DNA from: Moringa oleifera
Lineage: Eukaryota; Streptophyta; Magnoliopsida; Brassicales; Moringaceae
Assembly: GCA_021397835.1 (NCBI GenBank)
Contig: JAJFZO010000407.1
Location: 3,038,001-3,102,000, forward strand
Direction of reading: 5' to 3'
Length of the DNA: 64,000 nucleotides
The position numbers and the translations under genes are program-made. The notes beneath the pieces were generated by a model. That model searched no databases. It was not told the origin of the DNA and saw nothing but the letters and a program-made list of their open reading frames with translations. Below, piece by piece: positions 24,321 to 37,774 of this stretch (its first letter is position 1; the number at the start of each line of letters is the position of its first letter).

Positions 24321-25780
24321 TGAACTAGGTATCACATTACATTCATTCCACACTAATTGTTTCATTGCTTTTGGCATACGTCTCTCTCTAGTTCATCTAT
24401 TTCTCTTCACTTACTCTCAAACAGCTAGTTTTCTGCAAAGAAAGGATGAATTCAGACTCTTTCAGCTCACAGTAGCTTGCTTTGTTTTCTATGCAGCATG
24501 GGTTGGCTTTGAACAGGCACATTGTGTCCTCTGTTCTTCTACTGAAGAAGTTTTTTTTTTTTTTTGAGCTGGAACCATGGAAGCTGTAATGCTGAGACTT
24601 GGGGATGAAGCTGTTAACAAGAGAAGAACAGTCTTATTTTGTTAATTGAGACATGATATGGAACTCTCCTGGGAGATTCCTTTGCCTAATGAGTTTGTCC
24701 ATCTTGTACAAGAACTAATAAACTATGCTTTCTGCTTTTTAATGTCATTATTGCTGTTAGTCTTCACATTCAGTGTTGTCCACCCATGATTATCAGGTTT
24801 CTTGCTTAAATTGGGTTGGCATGCCAGTCAATCTAACCTCTATGCAGTCTTCCAGTTCTGAGTGGACAGTAAAAATTCTTATCAATAATCCTCCAAACAA
24901 GTTCTTTGGCTTTTATTTTAAGATAATTTTTTTTATTGATCTGATTTTTAAATAAAAATTAATATATTATATTGAAGAAAATTAAAAAATTTTAATTATT
25001 TACTTTATTTGATTAGTAAGTGTTGATACATTTTTTAAAAATTCACAATCCAGAAGCAGCTAAATAATTCATAATTTGTCCATTTCAAATAAGAGTGACC
25101 TACTATTGGTACATTTCCAGAATGACTGGCATATGGTCAAATTTTATAGCCTTGGGATTGAGTTTTTTTTTTTTAAGAAAACTAAAATCACAAAAGAAAA
25201 ACTACCACATTTCTACTGCTCTAATATAGCAAGCTGAGTTTTTTTTTTTTTTTAAAAAAAATTATTTTTACTTTTTTACTTTTTAATTTTTTTATTAAAT
25301 AGGTCTGACAATAATAGTCAGCTTCAGAAAGCCTCTCCACTTAATTGCTCTTAATCTAATGAAGTTGATATTTATCAATAAAGGTAAATCTTACTTAAAA
25401 TTTTGAAATTTACTATTTTTCTCAAAATATATTCTGATTTTTAAATTTTTTGATAATTTTAATTTATTGCTTGTATTTACATTTGATATTATTAATTTAA
25501 AATTTTATAAAAATGTAAGATATTTTTATTATTAAAATATCTAAAAATAATTCAAATAAATTCTCACTCATCTCATAGATTTGAATACTTTTTAACTTAT
25601 AAATTAATTTTGTATATTTAAAATTTTTTAACCACAATTTTTTTTAAATTTCAAAATTTTAAAAATTTTATAAATAATTTTTTAAAAAATAAAAATATAT
25701 TTTAAAAGACATGATATGTCTTAAAACTTATTTTTTATTCTCACTATTAACCATTTGAAATTTTTTTTAAAAAAAGGGAA
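24321..25780. other. ICR 3' flank and AT-rich spacer
   Basis: Positions 24321 to about 24740 are 3'UTR with AATAAA at 24717-24722. From about 24910 to 25770 the sequence is AT-rich spacer with no coding frame and includes a repeat copy near 25.5 kb. Confidence 0.6.
25440..25720 (+). repeat. Degenerate copy of the dispersed AT-rich repeat
   Basis: The core TTATTATTAAAATATCTAAAA at about 25531, then AATTCAAATAAATTCTC, then TTTGAATACTTTTTAAC, matches the order of words in copies at 19.8, 41.85 and (inverted) 43.1 kb. Confidence 0.45.
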
Positions 25781-25788
25781 ATAACTTT

Positions 25789-25831
25789 TGGGCTTCACTA
25801 CAAGCCCAGTGATGGACCCACCATAAGCCCA
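25789..25831 (+). promoter_or_regulatory. Cluster of three site II elements
   Basis: TGGGCTT (25789-25795) and two inverted copies, AAGCCCA (25802-25808 and 25825-25831), fit the TGGGCY site II element bound by TCP factors. Clusters of these drive plant cytosolic ribosomal-protein genes in dividing cells. They lie 50-100 bases before the TATA box of RPS23. Confidence 0.7.
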
Positions 25832-25880
25832 TAATGACGTGCTTGGACCAATCGAGTGAAGCCCGAGCTTCCCTTCTCTC

Positions 25881-25892
25881 TATATATATAAA
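25881..25892 (+). promoter_or_regulatory. TATA box of RPS23
   Basis: TATATATATAAA follows a CT-rich patch and precedes the probable start of transcription by about 30 bases. A telo-box-like GCTAGGGTTAG follows at 25913-25923. Confidence 0.65.
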
Positions 25893-26002
25893 CAGGCACC
25901 ATCAACTCCGTTGCTAGGGTTAGAGCTTTGCTTTGCGGCTGCTGTCTTCAACCTCGGCCTTTCAAAACCCTCGTCGCAGTCGAAGAACTCCGCCCGGTCA
26001 CC

Positions 26003-27608
<1,606 letters not shown>

Positions 27609-28740
27609 GTTTTGAAGGAAGAGTTCACTTTCATTGATAGACTTTTGATAGTTTTGTTAAAGAACTTGGAATGGTACTCTGTATTGTTGAGTTGCTTTTA
27701 TGAACAAGTTTTGATCTACCTATTAGTTATTGTATGGAAGTATTGGCATTGCTTCTCCCAAATCTTTGATTATTCCCTGGTTTATTTTCTGATTCTGCAT
27801 ATTGGATCTAAGGCTTCACAATTGTCAGCCCTTGGAAAGGCTTGAACTGAAATAATTGGTGCTTTAAAGGAGACAACAGAGACTTGGCAACCTTTGATTC
27901 ACAAGTTGTATTGATAACCAATGCTACTCTGGCGGTGAGAGAGCCTCTTGGCACCTGGTACAAATTTGAGTGATGGGGACTGGTGGAAGTCTTGCCTTAT
28001 TTTTTTCTGGAAGGTGGGTAGCATGTAAGAAAATTTTAGCAATATAGTAGGTTATGAATAAGGAACTGCTACCAGGAAATCTGATCATCAGGATCATACA
28101 TTACAAAATCTTCATTTCTCATTGGTATAACTCCTGGATAACATAAGGTTTTAAGATCGTCCTGGGTGACAAAGGAAACTGAAAAAATTCGTGAATGAAT
28201 TTCTCAACTAGCTACAATTGATATCCAGGAGAAATGATATTGATTTGGAAAAAGCTAATTTCCTGATACAGGAGATACATTTTAGACAAAAATGGAAATC
28301 TGCACTACATCAAAATATAATTTCTGGCTAAACAAGCTGATAGAATACTCAGTGAAGGATCCATGACTGAACATAGGGTGATTCTATACTTCCACACCAC
28401 TTCTAATTCTACTCAGCAGCATCAATTGCAACTCAGATGCAATATACACCAAAAGCATAGGCAGCTCCTGTCAGAACTTTAAAACTCACATTTCAGATTA
28501 ATAAGGTACTGGGGCAAGAGAATCAAATAACTGCATAAACAAAAATAAAAGATGACCAAACATAAAAACATGAACCCAAAGACCTTCCTAGAGGATTTCA
28601 CAAACCTAAATGAAATCAAATTAACTAGTTAGGATTTTGAAGTATGACACTGTTCAAGCTCCAGGATACCTTAAAATAGATCATTGTACCATTTATAAGT
28701 AAAATTTTAGGAACATGTCACAGTACCTTGTGAGCTAGCT
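27609..28740. other. Convergent 3' region between RPS23 and the Ser-rich gene
   Basis: Tail-to-tail UTR-like sequence. A frame open on + at 27612-27845 lies in the RPS23 3'UTR and has no known motif. Nothing else is seen. Confidence 0.5.
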
Positions 28741-31700
28741 CTAATCTGTCAGGACATTTTCCCGAAAAGACAAGGTGGCATTCTTCCTTACTTCCACTAC
28801 TGTAGATCCAGTTGGAAGATCAAGCAATGCACCACTATTACCAAAAGAATCAACTCTGATAGACATCTGGTCCATACTGTCAAGGGCAGTTGGGGACAAA
28901 GTGACTGTTGGCTTTGAGGGACCATGCAATACTTGATCCTTTTGGTCGCAAGTGAGAGAAGGAGAATTACTAGTTACTCCCTTCTCAATTTCTATATCAG
29001 TAAAATCCATATCTCCAACTTGTCTGGTCAATTTGTCAACTTCATCCTCAAAATGAACTTTTCCTTTATCATTTCCATTGTCACCCACTTTCGGAGATAA
29101 GAATTTCATTTCAACCCCAGAAAAGGAACAACTATTACCTGCAGGTTCAGGTTCCAAATCTCCATTAACTGGAGTCATCTTGGTATCCTTTACATTTGCA
29201 ATACCCAAGCTTTCAAGAGTCACTTTATCATTTACAGAAGCCAAGGCATTACACTTCTCTCCAAGACCAGAACCTGAGTGGTTGATCCTTTTATCACCTC
29301 TTTTAGATTCCTCTCCCTCAGCCTTCAAACACTTTTCTCCACTAGCTCTTGGAGACATTCTATTTTGAACTTTTGGAGATGAACCAGGACTACTTTTTAC
29401 GTTTCGTGAAGCACTAGAGAACTTCATTGTGGAATTTGAGGATTCTTGACGAGATAAAGGAGATCTAGGTTTCATGCTTAAGGTGGTTTGCTGGCCATCA
29501 GGTTTACGGCCTCGAATTGACAACAGAGTTCTGGGAGACTGAAGTTTTGCAGGTGTTGTGATGGTTGAGCATCTGTTTGGGCTAACACTTCCACTTCCAA
29601 GTTTACGCAAGCCAGAAGGTACACCTGGACGAGGTTGCATGTTTCCATTGGAAGTGCGCACCACTGATTTCACCTGCACAATACAAAACCATGTAAGTTA
29701 TAGCACTTACTTAAATTTAGAAAAAAGATGGACCGTGATGATTTTTTGAAAACAAGGGCTTCATTTTACCCCAGATAAAGCATATCTTTTTGACTTATCT
29801 CAGAGGCAAAAATCATTGCCTATCTAGTACATAAAAATTTATAACAAGGAAATAGAGATCTAACCCCATCAAAGAAGCCAAGTTTTGGTGATGGCATCCG
29901 GAGCCCTGAGGGTTTCATGGAAGTTCGTTGACTCACCCCACCAGTGCCCAGCAGAACTCTTTTTACACTTTCACCTGCTGACTCAATTGTCTGAGCATCA
30001 TTTCCAACTGACTTATCATTAGAATGGTTCTGAGATTTCAAAATTTGAGGAATGTCATCATCTACAGAAAGCATGTCACAAGAGCTAGTTTCAAGACTAG
30101 CTATTGAACTGTTAGCCCTTTGATTAACAGTAGAAGTTGTGGATGACTCTGATGACCATTCACTGATAGAGCTAGCCGGTGATATATTTGATGGGAGCTT
30201 CGCCATAGACATCAAATAAGTTGATAGATGTGAATTTTTTGGGTGACTTGTGCTTCTGGGAGCAACTCTTGGTGGGTTTCTAGCAGAAGAGCTAGAGAGA
30301 GAAGGATTAGCTGATCTGGGATTGTTTTTCTTTTTAATCGAATTCGATGAAGATTTGCTAACACCAGATGTAGAACTGCTACAACTATCTAAAGAGGAGC
30401 AAGATGTTGTCAACTCTGTCTTTATAGCAGCTGAAGAGCGTACAGAAGATCTGGAAGTAGGTGTAGGTCTTGGTAGAATATTGCGTCCACTGCTCAAAGC
30501 TGGTTTTCTTGATATTGGGGCCCCTTTACCTGCAACTGTTAAATTAAAACTGAAGTGAAGACACTGAAGACAAGACTACCCCAGCTCTGACCAGGTGAAT
30601 GAAGTTCGATCTGCAGGATACCTATTTTCAGTTACCTGGTGCACTTTTGACATCCTTTTCCATTTTGACACGGTTAACGTCTAGGGAAGCCCTCTTTGAT
30701 GTTGTGGACACTGGACTAACTCTACCCAGCACTTTAGGTGGCTTAAGAGCAGTTGCAGTCAATTCTCCTCTTGTAGCAACAGGCTGCAAAGAAACACTAT
30801 CAGTCAACCTTCATTTGCGGCATAACTAGTAAACCAAAAGTCGCTCTGGTGCAGAAATGTCAAAGAACAAAATATAAGTTTATCAACTCAGCTTAATGTT
30901 TTCTAACCTCAGTACCACTATTAAAAGGCTTCTTTTCATTCTACTTTCAAAAACCATTACCATCCAAGTATCACTGGCATACCATAGCATGATGGACAAC
31001 AAATTTAGTACAGAATATAGATAGTAAACACATGCCTGTGGAACTTGAGGATGAACAGGGACTTGCTTTAGTGTTCTCCCTGACCCTTGTATGCCAAGAC
31101 TTGGCTTATTAGGAGTAACTTTGGGCTTAATCTGAGAACGTAAAAATAATAATAATGACAAGATTATTTAAATCATGCAAAAAAAAAAAAAACGAATAAA
31201 TTTTACAGCTCAAAGCCGGTAGTTGCACATACCTTATTGCAGGAGAGATCTGTCTTATTCGAAGCTAAATAAGAGGGGGAGAAAACAAAAATAACGCACA
31301 GTAAGAAAAAGAATTGTCAAGAATCAATGGACAAGGGAAATTGTAACACCCAAACCACCACAAAATCAACCAACAAACAAAGTTATGATAATACCCATTT
31401 CAAAACTCATCTAGCTCACTGAAGATTGTTGTATGTCTTATATGATAGACGTTAGCAAGAACCATATCCAGGAACGACGAGTTATAAGATGAAATTCAAA
31501 TTAACTCTGTCCATTATCTTCTTCGGAAAATAAGGGCATGCATTATGGCTGCTGATTGAATATAAATTAACCAACAAAATGACAACTTCAAATTCAATAT
31601 TAGCTTGAACTTATAGCTTTAGCATGTTGCAGCAGTAAGGGTAAATGCAATCGGTTGTTATATTGTGAAGATGTTCTCAGGGTAGGCAGCAACTATGATA

Positions 31701-33513
31701 TTGGAAAAGCAACTAGTTTCTCCATTGTTGAAATAAAATATGCTATTAGAAATGGGAAAGCAATATTACAATGCCAACAGACAAGCTAGTTTAACGTGTA
31801 GTTGTTATTATACAGAAACAGGTGATGATTGAATAGGAGGCTGTGCAGGGAGAGAACATGAGCAGAGATGACAAAGTCGATCTTAAAGGTAGCAAAGAAG
31901 ACAATGAGGTCAAGATTAAAGAAAGTTCCCCATGTGCATTTCAAAAGTTCAATTGATTCTATATTTTAAGCCAGGTGAGGTATCATAAAGTCCTCAAACA
32001 CATGATACCATCCTTGTGAAGGGAAGCTACTTCGCATTCAAACAAAAATTTGATTCTGTGTCCAGCAATTCCTTATCACGAAGGGACAATTATCTGGTGC
32101 ACCAACCTAAAATAGCATACAGATGCAAAAGATAAAAGTACTTACATGGTGTTGTTGTGGTTTGTGTTACTCCTGATTCCCTTTTGCCATTAATATTGGA
32201 TCCATTACTGGATTTCTGGATTGATGCTCGTATGTCTTCAAACAAACCAGCCTCAAGACTTTCTACTGTCCACTTATCACTTCCTAATGTAGATACCGAA
32301 TCAGGTGATCTGCACATATCCTCTTCAATTCCAGGTAACGCCTTCTTTTTACCTTTTTCATTGCCTTCCATCATGCTAGACAACTCCTCAGCGTCCAGAA
32401 AACCTGTTCTCACAGAAGAAACATCTCTTAAATCCACTGAAACAAGGAAAAATAGAAATTATAAAAGAAGAGGTGTCTAGAGTTTCAGTTTTAAATACAT
32501 ATATGTTGATAAAACAGACCTGCACTTGTGAAAAAAGCATTATCCCAAGCCAAACTTTTGCGCAAGTTGTACTTCCCATTTCTCATTGCCGTCTCTGGTT
32601 CTGGTGATTCATGCTGTTCAAGTACCTGTTCCCTCTCATCGAAGGAAGAGACTGAGGTTCCCTCATTCTCACCATGCATAGTGTCCAAAAACTCAAATAT
32701 CCTGCTCTCCCTCTGATTTTCTGGGAAAAACATAAAACCAAACCCATTAAAAGGGACAACATCCAGGATAAGTGTTCATAGCATTTAAAACAAATATGAA
32801 CTTAAACCAAACTGTGCAGAGCCATATGAAAAAAAAAAATATATGATCATAATGAACATGGTACATGTGGATGTGCTGGTGGTTTGTAATCAGCCAATAA
32901 GTCTAAGATTAATAGCAAACTGCAACTTACTGAGCTACCACTTTCTAATCAATACATTGTCCAATCAAACTTCCAATTCCGTAGCACAGAAAGTTAAGAA
33001 TCTACCATTCTATGCCCTGTTTTCATCATATGCAAAGCACATCAAAAAGTACGAGTCTACCAGACTGAAAAAATATTATTTTAGGTCGAATAAAAGTGCA
33101 TGCATTTTCCCGGAAAGATTTTCAGGCGAACAGCTCCCTTAAGAAACAATGCAAAACCTACATGTTACATGCCATTCATTACAAAGAAAATGAAAAGTAT
33201 GACATCCAAAAGCACGATGAAAGAGATCAAACAGCTTCATATCACATTACACCTAAAATTCCGATGATAAATCCATCAAACAAAATCAATGTCAAAACCC
33301 AATCTGTGATATAAGGCCTAAAAACAACTCAAAAAAGGAATGTCCCTTCGATTCACTTAACAAAACGAATAGGTCCGAAAAAAAACCTGAAAATCGGTAG
33401 TTGAGAGGATCGCCGAAAGGGCAATGGAGGAGGCAATCATCCTCGGACGAGACATCGATGAGACTAAACCCCTCAATGTCGAGATCGCTCTTTCTACTCT
33501 CAGTATCCTCCAT
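28741..33513 (-). CDS. Uncharacterised Ser/Lys-rich, largely disordered plant protein
   Basis: Eight minus-strand exons join in frame: 33513-33387, 32720-32520, 32436-32146, 31264-31233, 31131-31036 (or -31030), 30783-30636, 30529-29865 and 29673-28741. The result is 830 (or 832) residues. The N-terminus (MEDTESRKSDLDIEGFSLID, then DDCLLHCPFGDPL) is acidic. The middle and C-terminal halves are dominated by Ser, Pro, Thr, Lys and Asn with no folded domain visible. Short ordered words stand out: SLAWDNAFFTSAV, WTVESLEAGLFEDIRASIQK and GLRMPSPKLGFFDGV. These look like conserved linear motifs. I know of plant proteins with the last one but no assigned function. The basic Ser-rich composition would suit a microtubule- or nucleic-acid-associated protein, which is only inference. 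The donor of exon 5 is ambiguous (see findings). Confidence 0.75.
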
Positions 33514-34754
33514 CAATAAAAAGAGGTCAACACTAGATCCAAATGCTATTGCCCTAACCCAGATTATCACCGGCTGGAAATGAAGAATACGACGAAGAAG
33601 CAAATCGAGGGAACGAAGAGGAACAGAGTAGAAAGGTAGTTTTTCCTCGCAAGAAGGAGATGTTTTTGAATTCCGGAGCAGCGGCGTTTAAAATTAAATT
33701 AAATTAAAGATTCTGAATTTTCTTTTCAGAAAAAAAAAAAAAGAGATATTATACAGGCACGAATCATCGAGAGCGTCTGGTGTGTATGAGCACCCCCTTG
33801 ACAACGTGGGCCCGAACCATATTGTTACGTGATTGGTGATGGTGAGGAATTTCCTTTTTTATTTATTTTTTTCTATTCTTTTTAGGTGTTAACAAGTCTG
33901 GGGGCATTAGCCATTAATAAACCAACTGTACCTAACTTAACAAGTAGACGGATGGCAAACAAACACCTCTAACCAAAAAGGAAAGCTATCTCTGCGAGGA
34001 TCCTGATTTTAGAGTATTACTGTTTCTTTTCTTTTCTTCTTTGTTACTTTTCATTTCTCTTTTCATTTTCGCATTATCTAGATGCTTGTAGTTAAAAGAA
34101 AGCTGCTATTTGAATGTAAAACAAATCCAGTCTCTCTAGTAAGTCAAACGAACCAACACTTTGGTCGGTATTTATTTTTCCAGTTCATCAACAATTTGCA
34201 ACTTGTTGAATTAACTGAATGAATAATTAACTCAGAACAGTGATGATGTATAAAAGGCACCCATCATGACACAGTAATTCAAGAGCCAAAATGATGTGGG
34301 CACTAATCAAGTAAATCATGTTGATTTAAGAAATTAAAGTAAAACAACTGAATTTTGCATTTTCCAGGCCAGAATGAAAGAACATATCAGCTACTGTGTG
34401 TTATACAGCTACATTTTAACATCCATTTACAAGGAGACAGACGTGGAAAACCCTAATGACATGAAAAATCTGTTAGACATCGAGAAAGGGGGAAAAAAAA
34501 GGAAGGGGGTGGGGGGGGTGTGGGGTGTTGGCGCAAGTGAGCCATGGGAAAGCATATTTTGAGTCAAATGGGCCAGATATGCTACTTAATCTTGCCTCTC
34601 AGTTCCCATAATCAATAGCTAAAACTACTCAGATCCTAAATTTTCACAGGCAAACAGTTAGACCGCTAATATAACCTACTCAAAGTATAAGTTCATATCC
34701 TCTAAACTCTAAATCTGGATCAAATTAACCACAAGTGGCACTTTAAGTTGCATG
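33514..34754. other. Promoter of the Ser-rich gene and 3' flank of the PWWP gene
   Basis: Both genes run leftward, so this stretch holds the promoter of one and the 3'UTR of the other. No third gene is seen. A G-rich block at 34488-34525 is listed separately. Confidence 0.5.
34488..34525 (+). repeat. G-rich block with G-quadruplex potential
   Basis: Runs of five G (34488-34492), five G (34505-34509), eight G (34511-34518) and four G (34522-34525) satisfy a four-tract G-quadruplex pattern on the plus strand. It lies about 230 bases beyond the PWWP stop codon, where the transcript would be C-rich. Confidence 0.55.
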
Positions 34755-37613
34755 TCAATCCACGGAAAGTACATCCTTTTTGCTTCGCTTTTTTGTACTT
34801 GGAGAGGATTTACTTGGCCTAGATGGCATATATTTAAGGCGATAACTGACAAGGGAAGGTCCAAAGATGCTATACTTCCCAGCCCTGCTGAATGCTGTTT
34901 CTGCATCCTCCCGTTTTCTGAATACAACTTTGGCCCGGCTACTCTTCTTCAGCACTTCTGTCTCTGATTCATACAAGGAGCCATAATGGCTAAATATCTT
35001 GTTCAGATTTGTTTCTGAAGGAACAGAATCTAAATCTGTAAAGTTCAGAATCAATGCGGTTGGAGAGATATCATCCTCACATATATCTTCTTCATGGGTC
35101 TTATCTGAGTAGCCAACTGAATCAGTTGCATCTGATTGCAAATTTCCACCCACAGCTTGCTGTTCAGAATCCAAATTGGCATTCTGATGCACAATTGATT
35201 TTGATTCATCCCACTGAATGCCCTTTCCACCCAGAGTCTCAGACACAAGCTCAGCTGTAGCATTATTCTCAAGTGATACTTCCTCCCCAGGATGGCACTG
35301 AATTACTCTGCCAGTCCAATATGAGTCTTTCACATAGCCCAATTCAGATGTTTTAGTGCCTTCCAACCTGGTTGATTCCTCCACAATACCATCAGACACT
35401 TGCTCTGGAGACTGTTCAAGCTTGCGTGTACTGGAGAACTCTAGACTAACTGAATTCCTGAAATCTGAAAAGAAGCCAACCACAGAAGGCAAGAAACTAC
35501 ACTTTTTCATGGGATTTCTCGCAGCCAAGCACAGTTGCAAAAACATGTCATCAAGAGAAAAATTCTCAGTTGGCAAGAGTCCTTTACATTTCATTTTCCC
35601 GAGGAGAGATTTTTCTTCACTTTTATTCTTAATTGCACTGCTTTGGGATGAATTATCACAACGCTTGAGCAATGGACTTGACCCGTTCAGTTGGCTAGCC
35701 ACCCTAAGTATGCTAGCTCCAACTCTGAACGCTTGCTTAACTTCTAGAGATTTGAGTGGTGGAGACTCATTGGCGCACTCTGTTAAAATATGACTTTTCT
35801 TATGCTTCACTGAGTCATCCAACATGGGTTGATCTGCCTTGCGTTTTTTACCAGAAGATGAAGAAATCAACTTACTGCCAGCTTTACTATTCAATCCACT
35901 TTTACCATTGCTCAAGCATCTCTCGGAGATTAGTTCTGACAAACTTTTCTCCTTTTTGCTGGGGAAGATACTATCCCCAGAGCAGTGCCTTCGTTTACGA
36001 GAAGAGCCACCTTGACCCATTGACTTACCCTTTTCAGAAAGCACCTGCTCACCAACTTCGAGGTCAGCACCAGCATTTTCAGTCAATTTACAGCAGTTTA
36101 TTTCCCTTGAGTGTGAAAACTCTGCCTCATTCTCCAACAGCTCACCAAGCACTTGAAATTCGGGAAGATGAGAATAACCTTTCCATCGATGATATGCCAA
36201 CAACTGGGCTTGTGATGTTACTAGTTCCAGTCTGTTGACCATGCTATAGCATGGCAAACAAGCTAAAGTCTTGATATATTCAACAAGCTTCAGAGGTTTG
36301 AAAGAATCTGCACTTGAGAATCTGTCTCCGCTAGCTTGTCTACTCAATTCTTCTCGGATTCCAGCATTGATAATAATCTGAGTTTTGACCTTGTCATAGA
36401 CATCATCTGGAACGCAAGAACAGGCCAGCCCAAACTCTACCCTTCTGGAGACCTCATCCAAAGCACAATCAACAGCATAATGAAAATCTTCCAAGCTGCT
36501 CTGTTTCTCCATCCGCACAAAATGGGCCCTGAAGGGCTTTATTCGTGATGGTTCATTCCAAGCAAATGTCTGATCCCCAAAGTATGCTATCAAATAACTG
36601 TCCTTCTTAAAATACTTCTTTGCCTTTTCTGATGAAGCCAACGGATCAAGTATCTGGCCAGGCCACCACGGATGGCTCCTCACTTTGCCCCAGACCAAAT
36701 CAGACACAGAGAATTCTGGCTTCGAAACAACTGACTTGACACTCACATCACCTGGCATATTCTCACTGAGCCTCACATATGGATCCAAATCTACCACAAG
36801 TTTTAACTCATTAGATATGTTTTCATAACTTCGGGAAATTCCTGCTTCTGAGACATGAAAGCCAATTTTTTGAGTCTCAACCTCTGTTTCAATTTCCGGA
36901 TTTTCAACTACATCAATATTTGTATAGTCAGAGCCATGATGGCATGCATCAGACTCCTTAGAAGGCAAGGAACCACCAGTAGTGGCCACCAAAACATCCA
37001 AATCAGGAGGCCGAGAACCCAAAGCACCATCACTTTCCAGTTGCACCAATTCCCCAGAAACGGCACATGGATTGATTGCATGACAGGTTCCCTCTTTCAG
37101 TCCCTCCTCAACATTTGCCTTGCCAAGCGTAGTAGTCGCCGTTTCAACAACTTGGACAATTGTCACTTCTTTATCATCTCTCTCAAATACACTCGGAGCA
37201 TGTCTCTTTAAATTCAGTTCTACTTCACCAACCACCAAAGACTCTCCCTTGACATTAAAACCATAGGCTTTTACATCAATCCTATCCACAGATCCAGTCT
37301 CTGCTTCCACATCTATCCCTTTATCTACAGACTCCATTTTCTCCTCAACAACTATTGACTCGCTCTTCGTGCTCCCCATAACCCTCGAGTCACTAATCAA
37401 ATCTACCCGGCCAGTGGGTCCTTGAAAATCCCCGAGGTTGTCATCACCTTCCGCGACATGACCCCGAGCGCTCGAAGGATCCGAGAGGATTTCGGTCCGA
37501 CATCTGTCATCACTAGGGATAGGTCCCAAACTGTTAAACCCATGAACCTCGTTATCCCGGTCAAGCCAAACGACATCGGAGTTCAGGTCGATGTGCTCGG
37601 GCTTTACAGACAT
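34755..37613 (-). CDS. PWWP-domain chromatin protein with C-terminal RRM-like region
   Basis: A single uninterrupted frame encodes 952 residues from MSVKPEHIDLNSD, the first in-frame ATG. Residues 1-295 are acidic and low in structure. The PWWP domain (about 302-395) begins FSVSDLVWGKVRSHPWWPGQ, with PWWP at 315-318, and continues through YFGDQTFAWNEPSRIKPF with its aromatic-cage residues. A helical region follows (DFHYAVDCALDEVSRRVEFGLAC). The middle is rich in basic Ser-Lys clusters that resemble nuclear localisation signals. Residues about 850-928 (ALILNFTDL, then AKVVFRKREDAETAF) form an RRM-like fold, and the tail is basic. Plant PDP proteins of this build read methylated histone H3 and work with ARID and TRB partners in the PEAT complex. 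Which PDP this is cannot be decided here. Confidence 0.9.
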   Translation of the reverse strand: MSVKPEHIDLNSDVVWLDRDNEVHGFNSLGPIPSDDRCRTEILSDPSSARGHVAEGDDNLGDFQGPTGRVDLISDSRVMGSTKSESIVVEEKMESVDKGIDVEAETGSVDRIDVKAYGFNVKGESLVVGEVELNLKRHAPSVFERDDKEVTIVQVVETATTTLGKANVEEGLKEGTCHAINPCAVSGELVQLESDGALGSRPPDLDVLVATTGGSLPSKESDACHHGSDYTNIDVVENPEIETEVETQKIGFHVSEAGISRSYENISNELKLVVDLDPYVRLSENMPGDVSVKSVVSKPEFSVSDLVWGKVRSHPWWPGQILDPLASSEKAKKYFKKDSYLIAYFGDQTFAWNEPSRIKPFRAHFVRMEKQSSLEDFHYAVDCALDEVSRRVEFGLACSCVPDDVYDKVKTQIIINAGIREELSRQASGDRFSSADSFKPLKLVEYIKTLACLPCYSMVNRLELVTSQAQLLAYHRWKGYSHLPEFQVLGELLENEAEFSHSREINCCKLTENAGADLEVGEQVLSEKGKSMGQGGSSRKRRHCSGDSIFPSKKEKSLSELISERCLSNGKSGLNSKAGSKLISSSSGKKRKADQPMLDDSVKHKKSHILTECANESPPLKSLEVKQAFRVGASILRVASQLNGSSPLLKRCDNSSQSSAIKNKSEEKSLLGKMKCKGLLPTENFSLDDMFLQLCLAARNPMKKCSFLPSVVGFFSDFRNSVSLEFSSTRKLEQSPEQVSDGIVEESTRLEGTKTSELGYVKDSYWTGRVIQCHPGEEVSLENNATAELVSETLGGKGIQWDESKSIVHQNANLDSEQQAVGGNLQSDATDSVGYSDKTHEEDICEDDISPTALILNFTDLDSVPSETNLNKIFSHYGSLYESETEVLKKSSRAKVVFRKREDAETAFSRAGKYSIFGPSLVSYRLKYMPSRPSKSSPSTKKRSKKDVLSVD

Positions 37614-37681
37614 TAGCAAAACCCTAAAGATAAAACGAAAAAACCTCCCTAGGTTACTATAATAGCACCTATTCCTTGTAA

Positions 37682-37774
37682 CTGTGCACAAAATTAGAAA
37701 CCCACGGTTACACACGGAGAACCAGAGAGAAAGAGCGAGCGAGAACGAGCGAGCGAGAAAGAGAGAACGCTTAC
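37682..37774 (-). other. Probable 5'UTR intron of the PWWP gene
   Basis: On the minus strand GACTTAG/GTAAGC gives a strong donor at 37774, and TTTGTGCACAG a good acceptor ending at 37682. Removing it joins a purine-poor leader to the exon carrying the start codon. This is inferred from splice signals. Confidence 0.5.
37726..37772. repeat. GA/GAGC-rich low-complexity tract
   Basis: The plus strand carries GAGAGAAAGAGCGAGCGAG-type repeats. In the minus-strand PWWP leader this reads as a CT-rich tract, common around plant transcription starts, and it provides the sequence following the leader donor. Confidence 0.7.

Noticed and set aside
27612..27845. Hydrophobic plus-strand frame just after RPS23
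   Set aside because: It starts four bases after the RPS23 stop in T-rich 3'UTR. Hydrophobic codons reflect T richness.
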